From the NCBI GenBank assembly GCA_963708205.1, contig OY970196.1, forward strand, positions 620,001 through 684,000: DNA of 64,000 nt. The letters are read 5' to 3'. This stretch comes from CAVYTF01 sp963708205 (GTDB lineage: Bacteria; Bacteroidota; Bacteroidia; Chitinophagales; Chitinophagaceae). The position numbers were made by a program, and so were the translations under genes. A model generated the notes under the pieces. That model saw only the letters and a program-made list of their open reading frames with translations. It was not told the DNA's origin and did no database searches. Position 1 is the first letter of the stretch. The number at the start of each line of letters is the position of its first letter. This document shows, one piece after another, positions 17,841-26,156 of this stretch.

Positions 17841-20387
17841 TTATTTTGTTTTCTTTTTTGAAGCAGTTTTTTTAGCAGCGATTTTTATTTTTTTTGTAAA
17901 AGCGCCGGGCACTTGAGCTTCTATCATTTTTTTTATTTCGTCCAAAGGCAATGATGCAAGTTCTTCATTTGTGTATTTTGAGTTATCGCTTTTTCTGCCA
18001 AGCTTCAGCATTTTTTTATTGAAGCGTATAAAAGGGCCCCATCTTCCATTTTCAATTGATATTTTTTCTGAAGGCAATTGCTGTATAAAACGATTAGATT
18101 CTTTAGCAACTTTTTTTTCAATTAAATTTTCAATATCCTCTTGCGATAAATTCTCAAAATTATACGCACGTGGCACATTGATAAATAAATCATTCCATTT
18201 TATAAAAGGACCAAATCTGCCTTTGCCTTTTGTTACCGGCATGTCTTTATACATTGCAACCGGCGCTTCTGCTTTTTGTTTTTCATTGATCAAAGAAATT
18301 GCTTTTTCAAGATCCATTTCATAAAGATCTTCTCCACGCGGAATAGAAATAAATTGTTCGCCTAATTTAATATATGGTCCGAATCTTCCAATATTCACAG
18401 ACAATTCCTGACCTTCATATTCACCGATTACTCTCGGCAATTTGAACAGATCCATTGCTTCATTAAGGCTTATCGTTTCGATGCTTTGTGTTGGTTTTAA
18501 TTTTGCAAAACGGGGCTTTTCATCTTCACTTACTTCACCAATTTGAACCATAGGTCCATAGCGCCCCATCCGCGCTATCACTCGTTTTCCGCTTACTTCA
18601 TCCACTCCTAAATCACGCTCACCCTTAGCACGTTCAGCAGTTTCAAGTGTGTGCTCAATGGTTTCATGAAAAGGATTATAAAATTCACTGATCATATTAT
18701 TCCATTTCATTTTGCCACCGGCAATTTCATCAAACTCTTCTTCAATATGTGCCGTGAAATTATAATCCATCACTTTTTGAAAATGCTGTTTCAAAAAATC
18801 AGTAACAACCATTCCTAAATCTGTTGGAAATAATTTAGATTTTTCTGCGCCTGTTATTTCCTGAATAATATTTTTTTGAATAGAATTATTTTTTAGTGAA
18901 AGAATACGCACATCTCTTTTCACACCTTCTTTATCCCGTTTCTCGACATAATTTCTTTTTATGATCGTTGAAATAGTTGGTGCATAAGTTGATGGTCGTC
19001 CGATACCAAGCTCTTCTAATTTTTTTACAAGAGATGCTTCTGTATATCGTGGCGCAGGCTTGGTAAAACGTTCTATAGCTTTCATTTCTTTTAATGAGAG
19101 CTGCTGATTCAAATGCAATGCAGGCAACATGCTTTCTGAATTTTCATCATCATCGTCATCATCTTTTCCTTCAAGATAAACTTTTAGAAATCCATCAAAT
19201 TTCATTACCTCTCCTGCTGCTGTTAATGTTTCTTTATTAGTTGAAATTTCAATTTTTGCAATTGTTTTTTCAAACTCTGCTTCACTCATTTGCGAAGCAA
19301 TTGTTCTTTTCCAAATCAAATCATACAAGCTTTTGCAATCCTGGTCGTCAACAGTTGTGTTGCTCATGTATGTTGGGCGAATAGCTTCATGTGCTTCCTG
19401 TGCACTTTCATTTTTATTTCTAAATTTTCTGAACTGGTGATATTTATCTCCATACATTTTTTTAATGCTGTTTGTAATATCATTCAATGCAGTGTTGCTA
19501 AGACTTACACTGTCTGTGCGCATATAAGTGATCTTGCCACTTTCATATAACTTTTGTGCAAGCAACATGGTGCGGCTAACACCATAACCGAGTTTTCTCG
19601 ATGCTTCCTGCTGCAATGTTGAAGTGGTGAAAGGCGCAGAGGGACTGCGTTTCGCAGGCTTTACCTGAATGTCTGTAACAGAATAATTTGCATTGAAACA
19701 ACTTTTCAAAAAACTTTCTGCATCTGCATCTGTTTTATATTTTCCACCTTCAGCTTTAAAAGAAATGTCTTTATCGTTAATATCTTTTCCTGTAAAAATT
19801 GCTTCAACTTTAAAACTGCTTTCTGCACCAAATTGATTGATCTCCCTTTCTCTTTCAACAATTAATCTCACAGCAACACTTTGAACCCGACCTGCGCTGA
19901 GACTGCGTTGCATGCCAATCTTTCTCCAAAGCACAGGACTTAATTCAAACCCAACGATCCTGTCAAGTATTCTTCTTGCTTGCTGAGAATTTACCAAATT
20001 CATATCTATAATTCTTGGTGTATCAACAGCTTTTTTTATTGCAGGCGCCGTTATCTCATGAAATACAATTCGCTTTGTTGTTTTAGGATCGAGACCTAAT
20101 ACTTCTGCCAAATGCCAACTAATGCTTTCGCCTTCGCGATCTTCATCCGATGCAAGCCAAACCTCTTTTGATTTACTTGCCTTCTTCAATTCATTTACTA
20201 CTTTTTGTTTGTCTTCAGGAACAATATATCTCGGAGCAAAATGATTTTTTACATCAATTCCCATATCATCTTTTTCCAGATCTCGAATATGTCCATAACA
20301 ACTTTTTACTTCGAAATCTGCGCCTAATATTTTTTCAATTGTCTTTGCCTTTGCAGGAGATTCCACGATCAATAAATTCTTTGCCAT
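17841..20387 (-). CDS. topA: DNA topoisomerase I
   Basis: 848 residues. TOPRIM domain at the start (VESPAKAKTIEKILG, then DEDREGES), the type IA core with the active-site tyrosine in KITYMRTDSVSLS, and GIGRPSTYAPTIS. The usual zinc-finger repeats are absent; instead there are four or five C-terminal GRYGPMVQIG / GRFGPFIKW / GRWGPFIRF repeats and a lysine-rich tail (KIAAKKTASKKK), as is normal in this phylum. The enzyme relaxes negative supercoils. It is divergent from the small secreted gene at 20549. Confidence 0.98.
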   Translation of the reverse strand: MAKNLLIVESPAKAKTIEKILGADFEVKSCYGHIRDLEKDDMGIDVKNHFAPRYIVPEDKQKVVNELKKASKSKEVWLASDEDREGESISWHLAEVLGLDPKTTKRIVFHEITAPAIKKAVDTPRIIDMNLVNSQQARRILDRIVGFELSPVLWRKIGMQRSLSAGRVQSVAVRLIVEREREINQFGAESSFKVEAIFTGKDINDKDISFKAEGGKYKTDADAESFLKSCFNANYSVTDIQVKPAKRSPSAPFTTSTLQQEASRKLGYGVSRTMLLAQKLYESGKITYMRTDSVSLSNTALNDITNSIKKMYGDKYHQFRKFRNKNESAQEAHEAIRPTYMSNTTVDDQDCKSLYDLIWKRTIASQMSEAEFEKTIAKIEISTNKETLTAAGEVMKFDGFLKVYLEGKDDDDDDENSESMLPALHLNQQLSLKEMKAIERFTKPAPRYTEASLVKKLEELGIGRPSTYAPTISTIIKRNYVEKRDKEGVKRDVRILSLKNNSIQKNIIQEITGAEKSKLFPTDLGMVVTDFLKQHFQKVMDYNFTAHIEEEFDEIAGGKMKWNNMISEFYNPFHETIEHTLETAERAKGERDLGVDEVSGKRVIARMGRYGPMVQIGEVSEDEKPRFAKLKPTQSIETISLNEAMDLFKLPRVIGEYEGQELSVNIGRFGPYIKLGEQFISIPRGEDLYEMDLEKAISLINEKQKAEAPVAMYKDMPVTKGKGRFGPFIKWNDLFINVPRAYNFENLSQEDIENLIEKKVAKESNRFIQQLPSEKISIENGRWGPFIRFNKKMLKLGRKSDNSKYTNEELASLPLDEIKKMIEAQVPGAFTKKIKIAAKKTASKKKTK

Positions 20388-20465
20388 GCTTTATTTTCTA
20401 AATTTTTTTCTATTCACTTATAATAACAATTGATGCAATATTAAATCAATCGCTGAAAAAACACA

Positions 20466-20548
20466 ATTGTTAAAAGAAAGCAGTAACTGTTTTTTGTGCT
20501 AAACATTTCTTTTAACAATGCATCTTAATACTATAAAAATTATAGTAT
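20466..20548 (+). promoter_or_regulatory. Two inverted repeats in the leader of the 20549 gene
   Basis: First, a 14-bp perfect inverted repeat, ATTGTTAAAAGAAA (20466-20479) and TTTCTTTTAACAAT (20506-20519), around a 26-base loop. Second, a 9-bp perfect one, ATACTATAA (20528-20536) and TTATAGTAT (20540-20548), whose right arm ends at the base before the ATG. The second could block ribosome access; either could be a protein-binding site in the topA / 20549 divergent region. Confidence 0.6.
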
Positions 20549-20977
20549 ATGAAAAAAGTTCTACTCACCTCGATCATCGCAGCAGCAACATTTTTTATGG
20601 CTGCAAATGCGAACGCACAATATGTAAGTGCGAGATTTTCTATCCGTAACAGAATGCCTGTAAGACAAGCATTTTATTATTATCCTTCTGCGAATGTATA
20701 TTTTAATACGATAAGCCGCGAGTATGCTTACCAGCGCAGAGATGGAGTTTGGATATCAAACCGTGTGTTGCCAGATTACTTTAGAATTGCAAACACTGCA
20801 AGGTTTATGGTGTATCATAATGGCTTTGATGTTTGGGCTGAAAACCGCGCCCACATTGCAACATACAGCCGTTTTGCAAGACCTGAAGTTGTTTATCACC
20901 CTTACTATTCAAATGCAAATAATGGTTATTATAACAACCGTTATGAACATAGAGATTATAATAATTGCAGCAGGTAA
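20549..20977 (+). CDS. Small secreted protein of unknown function
   Basis: 142 residues with a clear signal peptide (MKKVLLTSIIAAATFFMAANANAQ). The mature part is rich in Tyr, Arg and Asn (SANVYFNTISREYAYQRRDG, NNGYYNNRYEHRDYNN) and basic. I do not recognise the family. It has an unusually structured leader and its own terminator, so it is a single-gene unit probably regulated on its own. Confidence 0.75.
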   Translation: MKKVLLTSIIAAATFFMAANANAQYVSARFSIRNRMPVRQAFYYYPSANVYFNTISREYAYQRRDGVWISNRVLPDYFRIANTARFMVYHNGFDVWAENRAHIATYSRFARPEVVYHPYYSNANNGYYNNRYEHRDYNNCSR

Positions 20978-20999
20978 ATTTTGATGAGTGTCGGTTTTT

Positions 21000-21028
21000 A
21001 ACGTCGCAAATATTTTGCGGCGTTTTTT
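21000..21028 (+). terminator. Rho-independent terminator
   Basis: AACGTCGCAAA (21000-21010) pairs with TTTGCGGCGTT with one T-G pair, followed by a T run. It ends the 20549 transcript. Confidence 0.85.
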
Positions 21029-21072
21029 ATTTGCAAACTTTTGTTGCGGTAATTTTATTTATAAATCATATA

Positions 21073-21831
21073 ATGAAAGTTGTTATCATCGGTTCAGGAA
21101 ATGTTGCAAATGTTTTAGGTAAAAAAATAGTTGAAAGAAAACATATTGTTGTGCAGGTTTGCGGAAGAAATAAATCAATGGTTGAAAAACTTGCAAAACA
21201 ATTATTTGCAAAGGGCGAATGTAATTTTAAAAAAATTGAAGAAGCTGATATATATATTATTGCAGTAAGTGATGCGGCAGTTGCAGAAGTTGCTTTGCAA
21301 TTGAAATTAAAAAACAAATTAATCGTGCATACAGCAGGTGCTGTTTCAAAAAATGTTTTAAAAAATGTTTCAGAAGATTATGGTGCGTTTTATCCTTTGC
21401 AAAGCTTGCGGAAAGAATTAAATTATATTCCTGAAATGCCTTTGCTTGTTGATGGAAATAATAAAGAAGCAACGGAAAAAATAATAGCCTTTGCAAAAAC
21501 TATTTCGCAAAATGTTGTAGAAATGGATGATGAAAAACGTTTAAAGTTTCATGCCGCGGCAGTTGTTGTTTCCAATTTTACAAATCATTTATTTGCAATA
21601 ACAAAAGATTTTTGTGATACAGAAAATCTTGATTTCAAAATATTATATCCATTAATTAAAGAAACTTTTTTGCGTGTAGAAAATAATGCTCCTTCTGAAA
21701 CGCAAACTGGCCCTGCATTTCGGAGAGATATAGAAACTATGCAAAAACATTTGAACATATTCAAAGATTTTCCTGAACTGAAAAAGATGTATGAAATAAT
21801 GAGTGAAAGTATCTTGCAGAAATATCGTTAA
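21073..21831 (+). CDS. DUF2520 protein with NAD(P)-binding Rossmann fold
   Basis: 252 residues from the ATG at 21073; longer frames from 20965 would run through the upstream terminator. N-terminal Rossmann fold (KVVIIGSGNVANVLGKKI) with the GxGxxA-like turn, similar to pyrroline-5-carboxylate reductase and ketopantoate reductase folds, then a helical C-terminal domain (KLKFHAAAVVVSNFTNHLFA, SETQTGPAFRRDIETM) that defines DUF2520. The substrate is unknown. It often precedes the HAD/UbiA/maf genes in this phylum, as here. Confidence 0.9.
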   Translation: MKVVIIGSGNVANVLGKKIVERKHIVVQVCGRNKSMVEKLAKQLFAKGECNFKKIEEADIYIIAVSDAAVAEVALQLKLKNKLIVHTAGAVSKNVLKNVSEDYGAFYPLQSLRKELNYIPEMPLLVDGNNKEATEKIIAFAKTISQNVVEMDDEKRLKFHAAAVVVSNFTNHLFAITKDFCDTENLDFKILYPLIKETFLRVENNAPSETQTGPAFRRDIETMQKHLNIFKDFPELKKMYEIMSESILQKYR

Positions 21832-21975
21832 AAAAAATTCCCCGCTTTAAAAAGAGCAGGGACATTTATGAGCAAGCAACCGATAGAGACATTTAATTAA
21901 TTATAAAATTATATTTTATTTTAAAACTAACAAATGTTTTTTTGAACGCATGTTCAATTATTGCGTAAGTCATAA

Positions 21976-22004
21976 TTTGCTGTCTTGCTAATTCTATACT
22001 TTTG
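21976..22004 (+). promoter_or_regulatory. Bacteroidota promoter of the ferredoxin-iscX operon
   Basis: TTTG at 21976-21979, a 17-base spacer, TACTTTTG at 21997-22004, then CACTCCAAA. Fits TTTG-N17-23-TAnnTTTG and shares its downstream run with the rplS promoter. The expected start of transcription near 22011 leaves a very short leader. Confidence 0.72.
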
Positions 22005-22022
22005 CACTCCAAAGAAATGTGC

Positions 22023-22358
22023 ATGTACACTATTCAAATAAAGTTTGAGCAAAAAAATTTACAGCCTCTAACCCTTGAAAACGTTGAGCCCGACCAATCA
22101 TTGCTGGAAGTTTGTTTGAATAATGGTATTGAACTTCATCACAATTGCGGTGCAGTTTGCGCATGCAGCACATGCCATTTATATGTTGATGATGGAATGG
22201 ATTTTTTGGAAGAGTTAAGTGATAAAGAAGAAGATTTTATTGATCGGGCAATTAGTCCGCGCATCAATTCAAGACTCGGATGCCAGTGCGTTTTGCAGGA
22301 AGGTGATGGTGAAATAAAAATAACATTGCCTGATCAAACACAATTTTTGGGAGAATAA
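22023..22358 (+). CDS. fdx: 2Fe-2S ferredoxin, ISC type
   Basis: 111 residues from the ATG at 22023; the ATG at 22017 is two codons longer and also possible, and the promoter position favours the short form. Cluster ligands are in NCGAVCACSTCH (C-x5-C-x2-C) and the later GCQC, the vertebrate/ISC-type pattern. It would carry electrons for iron-sulfur cluster assembly. iscX follows after 36 bases, which supports that role; other isc genes are not in the window. Confidence 0.9.
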   Translation: MYTIQIKFEQKNLQPLTLENVEPDQSLLEVCLNNGIELHHNCGAVCACSTCHLYVDDGMDFLEELSDKEEDFIDRAISPRINSRLGCQCVLQEGDGEIKITLPDQTQFLGE

Positions 22359-22394
22359 AAAATCATCTAAAAAATTAAACCAAAATTATACTAA

Positions 22395-22631
22395 ATGACT
22401 TTTGAGCCACCCATCACCTGGAACGATCATGAAGATATTGCAATGAAATTATATGAACGCTTTGGTGATGAATTTAATGAAGGCAAAATTTACAGGCTGC
22501 GCTTTACAGATCTGTTGGAATGGATATTACAGATTCCAAAATTTCAGGGCACACGTGAACAAAGTACAGAAGGACATCTCGAAATGATACAAAGCGCTTG
22601 GGTATATGAATGGCGCGACAATCAAAAATAA
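22395..22631 (+). CDS. iscX: IscX (YfhJ) iron-sulfur assembly regulator
   Basis: 78 residues. The family pattern is clear: ITWNDHEDIAMKLYERFGDEF, LRFTDLLEWILQIPKF, then a Ser-x-x-x-LE helix and the end SAWVYEWRD. IscX is an acidic helical protein that binds iron and modulates the IscS desulfurase. It sits behind the ferredoxin, as in proteobacterial isc operons (fdx-iscX), though the rest of the operon is missing here. The start MTFEPP lies 36 bases after fdx. Confidence 0.9.
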   Translation: MTFEPPITWNDHEDIAMKLYERFGDEFNEGKIYRLRFTDLLEWILQIPKFQGTREQSTEGHLEMIQSAWVYEWRDNQK

Positions 22632-22645
22632 AATTACATATAAAC

Positions 22646-23167
22646 ATGAATGCACTCGAGCTTTTTAAACCCATCACCACATTTGTTTTTGATGTAGATG
22701 GTGTACTAACAGATTGCTCTGTAATGATGATGCACGGCGGCTTAATGGGCAGGCGCATGAGCATACGCGATGGCTATGCCATTCAACTCGCAGTAAAAAA
22801 AGATTATCGCGTTATCATTATTTCCGGTAGCGATCTTAGAGAAGTAAAAGAACGTTTGAACAAACTTGGTGTGAAAGATGTCTTGATGGGAATTGATAAT
22901 AAATTTGAATGCCTGCAACAACTGATGCGTGACTATAATATTAGTCCGGAGCAAATACTTTATATGGGTGATGATATTCCTGATTATCGTGCAATGGAAT
23001 CTATTGGTTTGCCAACATGTCCTGAAGATGCAGTTATAGAAATAAAAGAAATTTCCAGTTACATTTCTCCATATAAAGGTGGTGAAGGCTGCGTAAGAGA
23101 TGTGATGGAAAAAGTGCTGAAACTGAGAGGTGACTGGGGTTTAGACCCAAACATCCAATCTAAATAA
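22646..23167 (+). CDS. KdsC-like HAD phosphatase
   Basis: 173 residues from the ATG at 22646; the longer frame from 22610 overlaps iscX. HAD motifs: FDVDGVLTD (nucleophile Asp), IIISGSDLREV, and YMGDDIPDYRAM. It lacks a cap domain, as does KdsC, which removes phosphate from KDO-8-phosphate. CPEDAVIEIK and GGEGCVRDVMEKVL match the C-terminus of that family. No other KDO genes are nearby, so the natural substrate is uncertain. Confidence 0.88.
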   Translation: MNALELFKPITTFVFDVDGVLTDCSVMMMHGGLMGRRMSIRDGYAIQLAVKKDYRVIIISGSDLREVKERLNKLGVKDVLMGIDNKFECLQQLMRDYNISPEQILYMGDDIPDYRAMESIGLPTCPEDAVIEIKEISSYISPYKGGEGCVRDVMEKVLKLRGDWGLDPNIQSK

Positions 23168-23213
23168 TAAAAAATCTTTAGTTTTTTTTAAATTGCTGCA
23201 TTAAATTATTTAC

Positions 23214-24149
23214 TTGAAATTAATCGGTGCATTTTTCAGATTGGTGCGTTGGCCGAATCTTGTATTCATTGCCATTGCGCAAATTCTTTTTGTTTATTGC
23301 ATCATCACACCTGTTTTTTCAAAAGCCGGCGAAGTGCCAAATCTTCATGGATATAATTTTATATTGCTTTGTTTGTCTTCTGTTTTTATTGCAGCAGCAG
23401 GATATATTATCAATGATTATTTTGATTTGAATATTGACAGAATAAATAAACCACACAAACTTATTGTTGATAACATTATTCAACGCCGCTGGGCAATACG
23501 CTGGCACTGGATGCTTAGTTTTATTGGTGTTGCCATAAGTTTTTACCTTGACGTTACCACAAGCATTAAGTATTTAAGCGTTGCTAATTCGCTCTGCGTA
23601 TTGTTGCTTTTTGTTTATTCTATTTCTTTGAAAAAAAAATTATTATCAGGCAATGCTATTATTTCTTTGCTAACAGCATGGGTAATTTTAGTTCTTGCAT
23701 GGTGCGAAGGCAATCACCTTCTGCATGAAAAAAATATTATCAACACAAGCAAAGTTTTTCGCTTCACTTTTTTATATGCAGGATTTGCTTTTATTATTTC
23801 ACTTATCCGCGAAGTAATAAAAGACATGGAAGATGTTGATGGCGATAGAAAATATGGCTGCAAAACAATGCCAATAGTTTGGGGCATAAATGCTTCTAAA
23901 GTTTTTGCTGCCGTATGGCTTATTGTGCTTGTTATTACACTGGCAGTTGTACAATTTTATGTGCTGCAGTTTGGCTGGTATATGCTTAGTATTTATTTTA
24001 TTTTAGCAGTTATTATTCCATTATTATGGATATTCAAAATTTTGTTTGAAGCTAAGTCGCAGCAAGACTTTCATAAGTTAAGTTCGTTCATAAAACTGAT
24101 AATGCTTACGGGTATTTTATCGATGATATTTTTAAAATTATATCAATAA
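23214..24149 (+). CDS. UbiA-family prenyltransferase
   Basis: 311 residues starting at a TTG (23214), chosen because MKLIGAFFRLVRWPNL is the usual start of these proteins. About eight or nine membrane helices. Two aspartate motifs bind the prenyl diphosphate: NDYFDLNIDRINKPHK and DMEDVDGDRKYG. Relatives in this phylum are annotated as geranylgeranylglycerol-phosphate geranylgeranyltransferase-like; the true acceptor is unknown. maf follows after 5 bases. Confidence 0.9.
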   Translation: MKLIGAFFRLVRWPNLVFIAIAQILFVYCIITPVFSKAGEVPNLHGYNFILLCLSSVFIAAAGYIINDYFDLNIDRINKPHKLIVDNIIQRRWAIRWHWMLSFIGVAISFYLDVTTSIKYLSVANSLCVLLLFVYSISLKKKLLSGNAIISLLTAWVILVLAWCEGNHLLHEKNIINTSKVFRFTFLYAGFAFIISLIREVIKDMEDVDGDRKYGCKTMPIVWGINASKVFAAVWLIVLVITLAVVQFYVLQFGWYMLSIYFILAVIIPLLWIFKILFEAKSQQDFHKLSSFIKLIMLTGILSMIFLKLYQ

Positions 24150-24154
24150 AAAAA

Positions 24155-24742
24155 TTGTTTTCAAAAATTATTCTTGCCTCACAATCTCCACGCAGAAAGC
24201 AATTGCTGCAATGGGCAGAAGTGCCTTTTGAAATAATTGTAAAAGAAACAGCTGAAAACTTTCCAGCAAATTTATCTGTAAAAGAAGTTGCGATTTATAT
24301 TGCAATGAAAAAAGCCAAAGCTGTAAAAGAATTTTTATTGAATGAAGATCATCCTTCAAAACATTTGCCGATTTTGGCTGCAGATACCATTGTTGTTATA
24401 AATAATGAAATAATTGGTAAGCCAAAAGACCGCGAAGATGCTATCAAAATTTTGCAATCACTTTCAGGAAGAAAGCATGAAGTAATAACGGGTGTTGTAA
24501 TTTTTTTTGAAGAAAAAGAAATTGCTTTTGCTGATATTACAGAAGTTATTTTTCACGAAATAACAGATCAGCAAATCAAATTTTATGTTGATAATTACAA
24601 GCCTTACGACAAAGCCGGCGCGTATGCAATACAGGAATGGATCGGTGTTATCGGCATAAAATCTATTAACGGAGATTTTTATAATGTTATGGGTTTACCT
24701 GTTAGCAAAGTAGTGAAAGTGCTTGCGCAACTAAACAATTAA
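24155..24742 (+). CDS. maf: Maf-family nucleoside-triphosphate pyrophosphatase
   Basis: 195 residues with a TTG start 5 bases after the prenyltransferase. Motifs: ILASQSPRRKQLL, LAADTIVVI, GKPKDREDA, and YDKAGAYAIQ. Maf enzymes hydrolyse non-canonical or excess NTPs (dTTP, UTP, CTP or modified bases) and influence septation in some bacteria. The insertions near 60-75 (LLNEDHPSKHLP) are ordinary for this phylum. Confidence 0.95.
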   Translation: MFSKIILASQSPRRKQLLQWAEVPFEIIVKETAENFPANLSVKEVAIYIAMKKAKAVKEFLLNEDHPSKHLPILAADTIVVINNEIIGKPKDREDAIKILQSLSGRKHEVITGVVIFFEEKEIAFADITEVIFHEITDQQIKFYVDNYKPYDKAGAYAIQEWIGVIGIKSINGDFYNVMGLPVSKVVKVLAQLNN

Positions 24743-24761
24743 TTTTTAATTCTTCCGCAAT

Positions 24762-26033
24762 ATGATCAGCGAACGTTTGCTTCACTTCATCTGGCAGTTT
24801 CAATATTTTAATCAGTATAATTTACAAACTATTGCAGGTGAAAGGTTGCGAATTCTTCATTGCGGATTGTACAATAAAAACCAGGGACCAGATTTTTCTG
24901 AAGCAAAAATAAAAATTGAAAATACGGTTTTAATTGGCAATATTGAATTACATATACAAGCTTCTGATTGGAATTTGCATCATCATTATTCAGATAAAAA
25001 TTATGCACATATTATTCTTCATGTAGTTTGGAACAACGACAAACCTGTTTTTGATGATCTTCTGAAACCATTGCCAACCCTGGAGCTACAATCGCTTGTC
25101 TCAAAATTATTGCTTGCAAAATATGCACAGTTAATGCATGCTCGATTATTTGTGCCATGCGAAAAAAGCCTTCCCGTTTTATCAGAAATTGGTTGGATAA
25201 ATTGGAAAGAAAGATTGTTAGTAGAAAGACTTGAACGAAAATCGAAAAACATTTTAGCATTGCTGGAACAATCTAATAATCATTGGGAAGAAATTTTTTG
25301 GTGGCTGCTTGCACGCAACTTCGGCATGAAAGTAAACGCAGATATTTTTGAGGCAATTGCAAAAAAAATCTCCGTAAATATTTTATCAAAACACAAAAAT
25401 CAAATACATCAGTTAGAAGCCTTGTTGCTTGGTCAAGCCGGTTTGTTGCAACATAATTTTAATGAAGATTATCCAAAGCTTTTACAAAGAGAGTTTAATT
25501 TTCTTTCAAAAAAATATATGCTAATAGCATTCAAAAGATCACCTGATCTTTTAAGAATGAGGCCGGCAAATTTTCCAACCGTTCGTCTTGCGCAGCTTGC
25601 GGCGCTTGTTCAAAATTCATCGCACTTATTCTCAAAAATCAAAGAGGCAAAAAATTGTAATGAAATAAAAAATTTCTTCAGCATAACAGCAAATGATTAC
25701 TGGCATTATCATTATCGCTTTGATGAAATCACGGCTTTTAAACAAAAGAATCTTGGCGAACAAATGATCAATAATATTATCATTAACACTGTTGTTCCCG
25801 TGCTTTTTGCGTATGGTTTATATACGCAACAACAGGTTTGGAAAGACAAAGCTGTGAAGTTTTTAAATGAAACTATTGCAGAAGAAAATTCGATCATCAA
25901 AACATGGAAGCAATTTGATGTATCAGCCGCTAACGCAATGGACACGCAGGCTTTGCTTGAATTAAAAAAGTTTTATTGCGATGAAAAGCTTTGCCTCGAT
26001 TGTGCGGTGGGTAATAAATTGTTGAAAGATTAA
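24762..26033 (+). CDS. DUF2851 family protein
   Basis: 423 residues, no signal peptide or membrane segment. The start (MISERLLHFIWQFQYFN) and the signatures GPDFSEAKIKI, GNIELHIQASDWNLH and AHIILHVVWNND define DUF2851, which is almost confined to Bacteroidota. The E-x-H-x-x-x-x-D-W run recalls a metal- or nucleic-acid-binding site, but no activity is established. The C-terminus has a Cys-x2-Cys-like tail (YCDEKLCLDCAVG). It follows maf by 19 bases. Confidence 0.9.
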   Translation: MISERLLHFIWQFQYFNQYNLQTIAGERLRILHCGLYNKNQGPDFSEAKIKIENTVLIGNIELHIQASDWNLHHHYSDKNYAHIILHVVWNNDKPVFDDLLKPLPTLELQSLVSKLLLAKYAQLMHARLFVPCEKSLPVLSEIGWINWKERLLVERLERKSKNILALLEQSNNHWEEIFWWLLARNFGMKVNADIFEAIAKKISVNILSKHKNQIHQLEALLLGQAGLLQHNFNEDYPKLLQREFNFLSKKYMLIAFKRSPDLLRMRPANFPTVRLAQLAALVQNSSHLFSKIKEAKNCNEIKNFFSITANDYWHYHYRFDEITAFKQKNLGEQMINNIIINTVVPVLFAYGLYTQQQVWKDKAVKFLNETIAEENSIIKTWKQFDVSAANAMDTQALLELKKFYCDEKLCLDCAVGNKLLKD

Positions 26034-26156
26034 GAATATTTCATACCAGCTAGAGTTTTTCATTAGCATCATTATTTAGAAATAATCACCAACTGAAGCT
26101 GATATCAGAAAATGCTTTCAGAAATAGCAATTTAAATATTGTCGTATTTTCAAATT

